Source of the DNA: Paenibacillus agricola
GTDB lineage: Bacteria; Bacillota; Bacilli; Paenibacillales; NBRC-103111
Direction of reading: 5' to 3'
Assembly: GCF_011440305.1 (NCBI RefSeq)
Contig: NZ_JAAOIW010000010.1
Span: forward strand, 234,665 to 298,664
DNA length: 64,000 nt
Part shown: one piece after another, positions 35,424-43,660 of the stretch
How the letters are laid out: every line of letters begins with the position of its first letter
Position numbering within the stretch: position 1 is the stretch's first letter
Made by a program: the position numbers and the translations under genes
The notes under the pieces: generated by a model
Databases searched by the model: none
Told to the model about the DNA's origin: nothing
What the model saw: the letters and a program-made list of their open reading frames with translations, nothing else

Positions 35424-37457
35424 TTGGTTAGTCCCAAATTGAATAAAATGGCTTATGGGGGCGATTACAGCCCAGAGCAATGGCCAGAGGAAATTATGAC
35501 TGAGGATATGAGAATGTTTAAGCTGGCGGGTATCGATATAGCTACGGTAGCTGTTTTTTCCTGGTCGCTGATGCAGCCGGATGAGGAAACCTACCAATTC
35601 GAATGGCTTGATGAGATTATGGATAAGCTCCACGAAAACGGTGTTTACGCATGTTTGGCTACAAGCACAGGTGCGCACCCGGCATGGATGGCGACTCGGT
35701 ACCCGGATGTGCTGCGGGTTGATTTTGAGGGGCGCAAGCATACCTTCGGGCAACGCCACAATTCATGTCCCAATAGCCCAACCTACAGGCTTCATGCAGC
35801 GCGATTGGCACGCAAATTGGCAGAACGGTACAAGGATCATCCTGCACTCGCTATCTGGCATGTTAACAATGAATATGGCGGCATCTGTTATTGCGATAAT
35901 TGTGCCAAAGCTTTCCGGGTATGGCTACAGGAGCGCTACGGGACATTGGATAAGCTGAATAAGGCATGGAACACTCGCTTCTGGGGGCACACATTTTATG
36001 ATTGGGATGAGATCGTGCCGCCCAATATTTTAAGTGAGCACTCGGCAGAGACACGGACGAGCTTCCAAGGGATTTCACTGGATTACCAGCGCTTCAACTC
36101 GGATGGACTGCTGGATTGTTATTTGCTGGAATATAATGAACTGAAGGCGGCAACACCTGATATCCCGGTCACAACGAATATGATGTTTATGTTCAAGCAG
36201 CTGGATTACGCCAAATGGGCTCAATACGTCGATGTCGTGTCATGGGATAGCTATCCATCCAATGAGACACCGCTTAGCCATGTGGCGATGTGGCATGATG
36301 TTATGCGCGGGCTGAAGGATGGCCAGCCATTCATGCTCATGGAGCAGACGCCAAGTCAACAAAACTGGCAGCCCTACAATGGTCTAAAGCGCCCAGGCGT
36401 TATGCGTCTTTGGAGCTATCAGGCGGTAGCCCATGGCGCAGATACGGTGATGTTCTTCCAGCTGCGGCGATCAATCGGTGCTTGCGAGAAGTACCATGGT
36501 GCTGTTATTGAGCATGTTGGACATGAGCATACCCGTGTTTTTAGAGAATGTGCAGCATTAGGCAGTGAGCTTCAAGAGCTGGGGGACAAGCTGTTAGGCT
36601 CGCGGATCCATGCCAAAGTGGCGATGATTATTGATTGGGACAACTGGTGGGCAATGGAGTTTTCCTCGGGACCAACCATCGATTTATCCTATATGAATGA
36701 GCTCGCCAAGTTCTATGATGCTTTTTATGGGCAAAATATTGCCGTGGATATGGTTTCGGTTGAAGCGGATTTAACCGGCTACGATGTCGTAATCGCCCCA
36801 GTCCTTTACATGGTAAAGCCGGGATTTGCCCGGAAAATCGAGCAGTTTGTAGAACGCGGCGGTCGCTTTGTTACTACTTTCTTTAGTGGTATTGTCAATG
36901 AAAACGATTTGGTTACACTAGGTGGCTATCCAGGAGAGCTTCGCAAGCTGCTTGGTATTTGGGTCGAAGAAACCGATGCGCTATTCCCGCATATGGTCAA
37001 TCGAATCGTTATGGCTGAAGGGCGAGAGCTGGAAGGCTTCAAGAAGAAGTACACCTGCAATTTATTATGTGATCTTCTGCATGTGGAAGGTGCTGAGGTA
37101 TGGGCGGAATATGGCGATGAATTTTATCGGGGGATGCCTGTGGTTACTTGTAATGCCTATGGCCAAGGCGAGGCCTGGTACCTGGCGTCAAGTCCAGATG
37201 GGGAATTCCTTGCTGATTTCGTCAAGCTGCTAGCCAAACAAGCAGGTCTTGAGTCCGTATTGTCCGCTCCTCCTGGAGTTGAAGCTACCAAGCGTGTAAA
37301 GGACGGCAAGTCGTACACCATGGTGCTAAATCACAACGATATGGAAGCGTACGTGGAGCTTGGCTCAAGCACTCATAAGGATCTGTTAAGTGGTCAGTTA
37401 ATTAGTGGCAATATACAAATTGCCGCTAAGGGTGTCTGGATTTTGGAAGAGGCGTAA
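35424..37457 (+). CDS. GH42 beta-galactosidase
   Basis: This 677-residue cytoplasmic enzyme hydrolyses terminal beta-galactosides (some members act on arabinosides). The start is TTG 35424 after GGAGG; upstream in-frame codons read through the preceding terminator. The TIM barrel starts at YGGDYSPEQWPEE. The acid/base Glu is in IWHVNNEYGG and the nucleophile Glu in MLMEQTPSQQNW. Cys residues in GICYCDNCAKAF match the zinc cluster of many GH42 enzymes. The trimerisation and C-terminal domains are present, so the length fits (about 670-690). It has no signal peptide and is a separate transcription unit. Confidence 0.95.
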   Translation: MVSPKLNKMAYGGDYSPEQWPEEIMTEDMRMFKLAGIDIATVAVFSWSLMQPDEETYQFEWLDEIMDKLHENGVYACLATSTGAHPAWMATRYPDVLRVDFEGRKHTFGQRHNSCPNSPTYRLHAARLARKLAERYKDHPALAIWHVNNEYGGICYCDNCAKAFRVWLQERYGTLDKLNKAWNTRFWGHTFYDWDEIVPPNILSEHSAETRTSFQGISLDYQRFNSDGLLDCYLLEYNELKAATPDIPVTTNMMFMFKQLDYAKWAQYVDVVSWDSYPSNETPLSHVAMWHDVMRGLKDGQPFMLMEQTPSQQNWQPYNGLKRPGVMRLWSYQAVAHGADTVMFFQLRRSIGACEKYHGAVIEHVGHEHTRVFRECAALGSELQELGDKLLGSRIHAKVAMIIDWDNWWAMEFSSGPTIDLSYMNELAKFYDAFYGQNIAVDMVSVEADLTGYDVVIAPVLYMVKPGFARKIEQFVERGGRFVTTFFSGIVNENDLVTLGGYPGELRKLLGIWVEETDALFPHMVNRIVMAEGRELEGFKKKYTCNLLCDLLHVEGAEVWAEYGDEFYRGMPVVTCNAYGQGEAWYLASSPDGEFLADFVKLLAKQAGLESVLSAPPGVEATKRVKDGKSYTMVLNHNDMEAYVELGSSTHKDLLSGQLISGNIQIAAKGVWILEEA

Positions 37458-37579
37458 AATAGGCTCAGTATGATTCTATTGAGCGCAGCAGGCGTAGGGT
37501 TAGGCACAACAACTGGTGCCATTCTGGTGCTTTTTATATTGCCGGTCATCATTAGCGGCGTAGGTTTCTTTGGCGTCTT

Positions 37580-37628
37580 AAAAAAGCAGCCTACAGTCTC
37601 TAAGGAGACGGTAGGCTGCTTTTTTTTT
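37580..37628. terminator. Very strong bidirectional terminator
   Basis: AAAAAAGCAGCCTAC and GTAGGCTGCTTTTTT form a long stem with A and T runs on both sides, between the convergent galactosidase and deacetylase genes. Confidence 0.92.
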
Positions 37629-37652
37629 GAAAAAGGAACTAAGAGCAAGGGC

Positions 37653-38423
37653 TTATTGGCTTGGGAGCTCATGCAATTGTTTAACAGGTCTGGCTCTACG
37701 ATAGGTAAGCAGGTCGCTAACACTAACGAATCGGTAGCCGCGGCTTTGGAGCTCGGGTAAAATACGCTTTAACGCTTCAATGGTTTGAGTCTTGCCCTCT
37801 ACATAATCGTGGAATAATACAATATCCCCGTTACGTGCATTATCCAGCACTTTTTTTGTGATGCGGTCCACGCCAGGCGTATTCCAATCCATGGTATTGA
37901 TATGCCAAGACCACATTACTACCAAATAGCCCTCCTGCCTAGCAATTCGAACCAATGGTTCGCTGTAGTATCCACCTGGTGGACGAAACAAAAGGGACTT
38001 TTGCCCCGTAAGCGTATAGATAATATCCTCCGTACGGGTCAGTTCATCTCGAACATTGCTCTCATCAATGGAACCGTTAAAGTAAGTATGCTTGTAGGTA
38101 TGATTAGCTAATTCATGTCCTTCTGCGGCTTCCCGCTTTACAAGCTCTGGATAACGGGCAGCCTTTTCACCAATAATGAAGAATGTGGCTTTTGCTCCAT
38201 ATAGCTGCAAGAGATCAAGTATTTGCGGTGTATCCTCAGGGTCAGGGCCATCATCGAAGGTAAAGGCGATAACCTTTTCTTCGGTAGGTACCTCCCAGAC
38301 GACTTCTCCCCGCTTTTCAAAATAGGGGCGTCCTTTTTTCGGTGTGGTCGATAGATCAGTCTGAGAAGATCCGGCAAGTAAAAGCGCTGCTGCCAGCAAA
38401 ATGGGGATGGAGACAGTCCGCAT
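37653..38423 (-). CDS. Polysaccharide deacetylase (NodB/CE4 family), exported
   Basis: The protein has 256 residues. An N-terminal signal sequence (VSIPILLAAALLLAG) without a lipobox Cys suggests secretion or membrane anchoring. The NodB motifs are complete: FTFDDGPD (catalytic Asp plus metal Asp), HTYKH (metal His pair), RPPGGYY, and the late LFHDYVEG. Such enzymes remove acetyl groups from peptidoglycan GlcNAc/MurNAc or chitin-like polymers; PdaA-like proteins act in sporulation. AAAGGAGG lies somewhat far (13 bases) upstream of ATG 38423. Confidence 0.9.
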   Translation of the reverse strand: MRTVSIPILLAAALLLAGSSQTDLSTTPKKGRPYFEKRGEVVWEVPTEEKVIAFTFDDGPDPEDTPQILDLLQLYGAKATFFIIGEKAARYPELVKREAAEGHELANHTYKHTYFNGSIDESNVRDELTRTEDIIYTLTGQKSLLFRPPGGYYSEPLVRIARQEGYLVVMWSWHINTMDWNTPGVDRITKKVLDNARNGDIVLFHDYVEGKTQTIEALKRILPELQSRGYRFVSVSDLLTYRRARPVKQLHELPSQ

Positions 38424-38500
38424 GGTTGATCACAGCCTCCTTTTATGTAGTTGGACGCTGATAGTTTTCCCATTTGCCCAAGGATTACCCGTTTAAGCAT

Positions 38501-38542
38501 AAAAAAAGCACCTTCACCCACATAGTAATGTGGACGAGGTGC
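38501..38542 (-). terminator. Terminator of the old yellow enzyme gene
   Basis: On the minus strand GCACCT and AGGTGC enclose a second pairing CCACAT/ATGTGG, followed by seven T. Confidence 0.88.
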
Positions 38543-38555
38543 ACAGTTTTATGGC

Positions 38556-39566
38556 TTACCAGCCGCGTTCATACTGCTTTGGAGGGTCTAATGGATAATT
38601 TAATTCTTTGGCTGCGATTCTCGGCCAGTAAGGATTTTTTAATAGCTCCCTGGCGAGAAAAATAAGGTCGGCACGATCACTACGCAGTATATCCTCGGCT
38701 TGCTCAGGAGAAGTGATTTTACCTACAGCACCTGTGGCGATACGTGCTGTAGTTTTGATCGTGTGGGCGTAAGATACTTGGTAGCCAGGATATAAGTCGA
38801 TTGCGGCAGGCACGACACCGCCGGAGCTGCAGTCGATTAGATCAATGCCTTGGTTTTTCATTTTTTCGGAATAATAAATAAAATCATCCATTTTATTGCC
38901 ATCAGGGTGATACTCGTCAGCAGAGATACGGACGAACAACGGACCCTCCCAAAATGCGCGGATGCCATCGATAATTTCCTCCAAAAAATGATACCTGCGA
39001 TCACGGTCACCGCCATAAGCATCGCTGCGATGGTTGCTGAGTGGAGAGAGGAACTCGTTAATTAAATAACCATGGGCACCATGCAACTCGATGCAATCAT
39101 AGCCAGCTTCTACCGCTCTGCGTGCAGCTTGGATAAAAGCTTGCTGGGTGGCTTCGATCTGCTGGAGTGTCATCGCTTCCGGCGTTTTCGATTTCTGGTC
39201 AAATGGGATCGCTGAAGGAGCAATAATCGGACCTTCTATCATGGCTTTACGTCCAGCGTGGGCAAGCTGAATGCCAATCTTGGCTCCTTGCCCTTGAACA
39301 AGCTTGACCAGCTCTTTATGGCCATCGGTATGTGCATCACTCCAAATACCTAGATCCTGCGCGGAAATCCTCCCTTGCCCCGTAACGGCTGAAGCCTCGA
39401 CAATAATTAAGCCAACCTGCCCGACCGCCCTTGTAGGGTAATGGACTTTATGCCAGTCGTTAACCTTTCCTGATTGATCCGGGCAGGAGTACATGCACAT
39501 TGGTGACATCACGATACGGTTTTTGAGTGTCATTCCTTTTAGAGTAAAGGGCGAAAATAGCTTCAT
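38556..39566 (-). CDS. namA: NADPH dehydrogenase, old yellow enzyme family (NamA/YqjM type)
   Basis: This 336-residue FMN-dependent ene-reductase reduces activated C=C bonds and is linked to oxidative stress. ATG 39566 follows GGAGG by nine bases; the open frame extends upstream through a low-complexity repeat that is not translated. YqjM-type features are [15 protein letters not shown] (with the thermophilic-like OYE Cys), [12 protein letters not shown] (active-site His region), [16 protein letters not shown] and VRISADEY. The length equals Bacillus YqjM (338). It is single-gene. Confidence 0.92.
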   Translation of the reverse strand: MKLFSPFTLKGMTLKNRIVMSPMCMYSCPDQSGKVNDWHKVHYPTRAVGQVGLIIVEASAVTGQGRISAQDLGIWSDAHTDGHKELVKLVQGQGAKIGIQLAHAGRKAMIEGPIIAPSAIPFDQKSKTPEAMTLQQIEATQQAFIQAARRAVEAGYDCIELHGAHGYLINEFLSPLSNHRSDAYGGDRDRRYHFLEEIIDGIRAFWEGPLFVRISADEYHPDGNKMDDFIYYSEKMKNQGIDLIDCSSGGVVPAAIDLYPGYQVSYAHTIKTTARIATGAVGKITSPEQAEDILRSDRADLIFLARELLKNPYWPRIAAKELNYPLDPPKQYERGW

Positions 39567-39689
39567 AGATTTCTGCCTCCATCCTAGGTTCATCTTCAGC
39601 TTCCTAATAGTAAGCTGCTTGCAAATTATTTTCATTATACAGCAATTTAGGATGGGAAGCACGTTTGGCTGATATAGGGATGCAGAAGT

Positions 39690-39870
39690 AGAGAAGTAGA
39701 CATAGTAGGCAGGAGTAGACATAGCAGTAGGGTACAGCTGGCAGGAAGTAAGATACAAGATATAGGATGCAGGAAGTAGGGTACAGCTGGCAGGAAGTAA
39801 GATACAAGATATAGGATATAGGATATAGGATATAGGATACAGGATACAGGAAGTAGGATGCAAGAAATGG
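39690..39870. repeat. Low-complexity tandem repeats of 7-bp and 49-bp period
   Basis: A block at 39728-39768 recurs at 39777-39817 (offset 49). Within it and after it, 7-bp units of the ATAGGAT/ACAGGAT type are repeated in tandem (about 39810-39850). The minus strand reads as artificial ILYPIS/LLPAS peptides upstream of the namA start. Confidence 0.85.
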
Positions 39871-40365
39871 ATGGTATCCTTATACTTTAATAAATAAAGT
39901 CATCAGATGACCGGATGATAAGATGAATAAAAGAAGAAATTAGAAAGATAAAATTAGAATAGAATAAAGGTAAAAGTAAAAGAAAAAGTAAAAGTAAAAG
40001 AGGATCAAAATCAAAGTTAGCGCTTGACGGTCAGCAGTTCAGCAGTTCAGACAAAAATAGGATAAAAGTGCTAAAGGCGATTATGGCTTGCTATTCTCAG
40101 CCTCAGCACCTGGCATGATGTTGTTAAAGGTTCTGCGATTAAGCGGACTCAGGGGTCGCTATTTTGTCTGAAATCGCCTGTTATCGACAACTCGTGGACA
40201 GAGAGGCCCCTCCCAACCTTCCAAACAGCCGTAGGAATCGTCTTTAAGGGCTCTACAGTCCGTTTCCTTGTTACGGCTAGGCTCTAATCCTTTAGTAAAC
40301 CCATAATCGTCAAGTACTGATTTCGGTATTGATTCCGGCACTGTCTCCGCTCCGTAAGAGAGTTT
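39871..40365. other. Gene-free purine-rich region
   Basis: This stretch contains imperfect GATGA-type and AAAAGTAAAAG tandem repeats (about 39905-40005), followed by mixed sequence with a duplicated GCAGTTCA. I see no ribosome binding site with a convincing gene on either strand. It separates namA and the alpha-galactosidase gene, both on the minus strand. Confidence 0.6.
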
Positions 40366-42495
40366 CTATATTCTCGAAGATTTTTTGTACTGATATAAGC
40401 CAAAGCTAAGCCGTTCCGGTAGCGAGAATTCATAGGAATCGGAGCCTGCTATTGGCAACAAAGCCACATTGCCTTCAGGCACTTCAAGTCCATGCTGTCC
40501 ATGTGATCTGACAAGGCAGACAATCTCCAGCTCTGCCCCCAACGCTTCTCCTGGTTCTCCCCATAAACGGAATGCTCCTGTAGGCTGATGCGTCCATTCG
40601 CGGAAAAGCAATAAATAACCGCTTTTTTCATTGGTTATACATTGTAACCCGGTCCATCCGGCTCCACTTGGCTCCTGACCAATGGGAAGCACAAGCCCCA
40701 ATCCCAACTCGTCCTTAATCCGCTGGTATAGGCCAATCAATTTGGCTAATGGCTCCCTGTGCTGCTGGGCCAGCCCTGAGAGCTCCATCCATGCCAAAGG
40801 ACTAGCGAATAAGGTTGTCGCAAAGGCATAAGCAATTCCGCAAGCTGCTGGCGAAAGTGGATCTTGCCCGTACATATGTTGATTCCGGTCTACATTCAAA
40901 AATTCCATTTGCAGCTTATTAGCCGGAACATAAGGGCAAAGCCTCCACAAATTGCGCAAGGTCCAGTGCGGATAGTAGCTGCCGCGATCGGTATAACGAT
41001 TTTCCAAAAATAAACCACCATAAGCGGTATGGTACAAATAGCCTAACCTCACTTGCGCCGTAGTATCAAGGTTGAAATAGATACTCCCTGCCGATAGTTC
41101 AGCAAGTATAGACATCATTTGCAGAAACCTTTTCTCGCCAATTTTGCTTCTAAGTGTAATCCCATCAAGCTTAAAGTAGCGGACACCATGCTCCTTCCAC
41201 AATCGCAGCAACGTGGCTGCATCCTGCTCCCAATATGTAAAATCATCTGTGGAGTCTGGAGAAAACCATAAGCCCAGCTCGATGTGGAGCTCTTGGGCAT
41301 ATTGGACAATAGGGGCAAACCCATTCGGAAATCGTTCTGGATGTACGTCCCAAAATTGATCCCCATTTGAATAGTAGTCCCCCCATGTTCCGCCGGGAAT
41401 GATGGAATTCATGGTTGCCCCATTTTGCCAGCCGTCATCAATTTGTACATGGGTAATGCCTAGCCGCGCCGCATGCTCCAGCTCAATCCTTATAAAAGCT
41501 TCCGAAACGCGGCCATCTCGGGAACGATCCCCCCAAGTGTTGCTCATGATGTACAAGTCCCTCGCAGGATCAGTTACCTTTAAGCTTTGGTAATATTGAT
41601 GAATCCACTGATTTTGTCCCAGCTCCTCGCCGTGGTATACCCCTACCGCTGTTCCATAGGCATGGATCCATTCATTGCTTTGCAGATCGCTCTCGGCGAT
41701 ACCCGAGCCTAACAGCCACAGCTTTTTGCCGATAAATTGAAAGTCACCACCTGGATACTGCAAATGTGCGAGAGGGGTTGGACCCTCTTTGACCAGAATG
41801 ATACCATCGCGAGTAAGCTGGTTGTGCAGCATCAGGAAATTGCCTGCTACCATTCGTTTTTCATTAGGGTAAAGTAGTCCTTCTTCAAGATTGACCAGAT
41901 TATTGTTTGTATCCGTTACATCGAGCAGCTTGACCGATGTCCATTTGCAATGCAAGGGCGCAAGCGGAATGAAATCAAGAAAATCCTTTGGCAAGGTAAG
42001 CTTATTGTGGTTGTTATCTAACTGCAACTGCGTAACGCTTGGTATATGTATGGCTGCTGGAGGCAAAGGGGAGGCCTCTGCTTGGGAGAATGGTTTAGCA
42101 TTAGTGGCATTTTCCGCAAAAATACTATTCATGCGGTAGCTTAAGGATTGGCGAATAACCGGTTTATTGGGGTAAAGGCGGATGGTAGCCTCCAGATCTA
42201 TAGTTGGACTGCTCCAATGGATAATAACCTTCAGATGAGCAGGGGCAAAACCATTTTCGTTTTCTACGATGCTTTCGGATAGGGTAAAGTCTGCGTTTAT
42301 TCCGGGGACAATAGGGTGTGCAAAGGCGGCGGCAGTTTCATCGCCTGGCTCCAACCACTCTGTGTCTTTGCGTTTATCCAATAAAGATAAGGGGAATAAG
42401 CCTTCATGAGTGAGCTTCCATTGACGTTCGATTAATGTGTTTCCAGCCGTCAAAATCTGGTTTTCTAATGAAGCATAACAATCTGATAAAATCAT
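40366..42495 (-). CDS. GH36 alpha-galactosidase
   Basis: This 709-residue cytoplasmic glycosidase likely hydrolyses raffinose-family or melibiose-type alpha-galactosides. An N-terminal beta-supersandwich is followed by a TIM barrel with HVQIDDGWQNGA, LGLWFSPDS and the nucleophile Asp in VRYFKLDGITL. The probable acid/base Asp lies in LENRYTDRGSYYPH. The length fits GH36 (about 700-740). The gene is divergent from an AraC regulator, 121 bases apart, which probably controls it. The ribosome binding site (AGGGATGTG) is modest. Distant similarity to raffinose-synthase-like GH36 subgroups leaves the precise linkage open. Confidence 0.88.
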   Translation of the reverse strand: MILSDCYASLENQILTAGNTLIERQWKLTHEGLFPLSLLDKRKDTEWLEPGDETAAAFAHPIVPGINADFTLSESIVENENGFAPAHLKVIIHWSSPTIDLEATIRLYPNKPVIRQSLSYRMNSIFAENATNAKPFSQAEASPLPPAAIHIPSVTQLQLDNNHNKLTLPKDFLDFIPLAPLHCKWTSVKLLDVTDTNNNLVNLEEGLLYPNEKRMVAGNFLMLHNQLTRDGIILVKEGPTPLAHLQYPGGDFQFIGKKLWLLGSGIAESDLQSNEWIHAYGTAVGVYHGEELGQNQWIHQYYQSLKVTDPARDLYIMSNTWGDRSRDGRVSEAFIRIELEHAARLGITHVQIDDGWQNGATMNSIIPGGTWGDYYSNGDQFWDVHPERFPNGFAPIVQYAQELHIELGLWFSPDSTDDFTYWEQDAATLLRLWKEHGVRYFKLDGITLRSKIGEKRFLQMMSILAELSAGSIYFNLDTTAQVRLGYLYHTAYGGLFLENRYTDRGSYYPHWTLRNLWRLCPYVPANKLQMEFLNVDRNQHMYGQDPLSPAACGIAYAFATTLFASPLAWMELSGLAQQHREPLAKLIGLYQRIKDELGLGLVLPIGQEPSGAGWTGLQCITNEKSGYLLLFREWTHQPTGAFRLWGEPGEALGAELEIVCLVRSHGQHGLEVPEGNVALLPIAGSDSYEFSLPERLSFGLYQYKKSSRI

Positions 42496-42523
42496 TTTTC
42501 ACACATCCCTATCAATTAATATT

Positions 42524-42619
42524 ACAATATTGTTACTTTCACTTATAATCAAATTGTAAATAAAGCAGTAAAGACAATCAATACAACAATATTTTGGGAT
42601 GGAGTGGTAAAATATTGTG
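42524..42619. promoter_or_regulatory. Shared control region with repeated ACAATATT elements
   Basis: ACAATATTGT is a palindrome at 42524-42533; CAACAATATT recurs at 42585-42594 and AAATATTGTG at 42610-42619. The divergent promoters of the alpha-galactosidase and AraC genes must lie here, so these are candidate AraC sites. The last one overlaps the AraC start codon. Confidence 0.35.
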
Positions 42620-43489
42620 CTCAGCTCTTACGGCTTTCGTTACTCGAAGCAAGATTCGTCATGGCTGGTTATTCAAACAATCGGTTACCAAACGGTAACC
42701 GGTGAAGGCTATACCTATGATGGTATGAACCGGGATACACATGGGCATTTATTTCAATACACGCTTTCGGGAAAAGGCTATATCGAAGTGAATGGCCGTT
42801 TATTTGCGGTACCGAAGCATAGTGCTTTTATGGTGACGATTCCAGGCACGCACCGCTACTATTATGATCCAGCAAGCGAGGAGCCCTGGGAATTAATTTG
42901 GCTTCGTTTTAGCGGCGATATATCTGATTCGTTGTGGGCACAAATAGGTGGGCATGGTCCTGTGCTGCCTTTCGAAGCCGCTTCTGCACCGATCCAGTTA
43001 TTGTGGAAAATGTACAGAGATGTGCTGGGACAAAAACTTAACGATGTACAGGAGCAGTCTGTACGGATTTACGAGTGGCTGGTAGCGGTATGGAGCCAGT
43101 CTGTAAAGGATGAGCTAGCTGTTGCACCAGGGGAATCAAAGGCACAATCCTATGAACAAGCGATCCGATTTATGCGCAGCCAGTTGCATAGGCCTCTTAC
43201 TTTGGAGGAGCTTGCGGATAGTGAAGGTTTATCGAAGTATCATTTCTGCAAATATTTCCATAAAAAGAAAGGTCTCTCTCCCATGGCATACTTAAGCAGG
43301 CTAAGAGTTGAGGAAGCAGCAAGGCTGCTGACGGCCACAGAGCTGCCGATTTCAGAAATTGCCCGTTTGACCAGTTTCGATAACGCTGGTTATTTCACAA
43401 AAGTATTCAAGAGAACCGTTGGTTATACGCCGACTGACTATCGTGAGGGCAAGCATGAACCAGTGGTTTCTTTTCTTAAGATTTTATAG
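42617..43489 (+). CDS. AraC-family regulator, probably of the alpha-galactosidase gene
   Basis: The protein has 290 residues. The start is GTG 42617, nine bases after GGAGTGG. An N-terminal cupin domain (GHLFQYTLSGKGYIEVNGRL and the PGTHRYYYD strand) probably binds a sugar. The C-terminal AraC domain has TLEELADSEGLSKYHFCKYF and ISEIARLTSFDNAGYFTKVF, ending GYTPTDYR. This layout is that of MelR/MsmR-like activators. Divergence from a GH36 gene supports alpha-galactoside control. Confidence 0.92.
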   Translation: MLSSYGFRYSKQDSSWLVIQTIGYQTVTGEGYTYDGMNRDTHGHLFQYTLSGKGYIEVNGRLFAVPKHSAFMVTIPGTHRYYYDPASEEPWELIWLRFSGDISDSLWAQIGGHGPVLPFEAASAPIQLLWKMYRDVLGQKLNDVQEQSVRIYEWLVAVWSQSVKDELAVAPGESKAQSYEQAIRFMRSQLHRPLTLEELADSEGLSKYHFCKYFHKKKGLSPMAYLSRLRVEEAARLLTATELPISEIARLTSFDNAGYFTKVFKRTVGYTPTDYREGKHEPVVSFLKIL

Positions 43490-43573
43490 CTGCCAAAATT
43501 TGTTGCAATTTTTGTTGCAATATCATGAAATATGTGGTAATTTATAGTAAATATTTGGTAATAGTTGCGGAAG

Positions 43574-43619
43574 AACCGCCTCTTTTACGCTTAATTGCGT
43601 AGATGGGGCGGTTTTTTTG
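43574..43619 (+). terminator. Terminator after the AraC gene
   Basis: AACCGCC and GGGCGGTT with an inner ACGC/GCGT pairing form the stem, followed by seven T. It separates the carbohydrate region from the Tad-like operon. Confidence 0.85.
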
Positions 43620-43660
43620 TTTTTGTTGGGGAAGGGATCAAGAAGGTGAGGTGTTCAAGC

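Noticed and set aside
37470..37760. A 96-codon plus-strand frame with a hydrophobic segment after the GH42 gene
   Set aside because: It has no ribosome binding site and runs through the strong bidirectional terminator into the deacetylase gene on the other strand.
39570..39863. N-terminal extension of the namA frame with ILYP/LLPAS repeats
   Set aside because: It is encoded by low-complexity repeats, and a good ribosome binding site and the normal family start lie at 39566.
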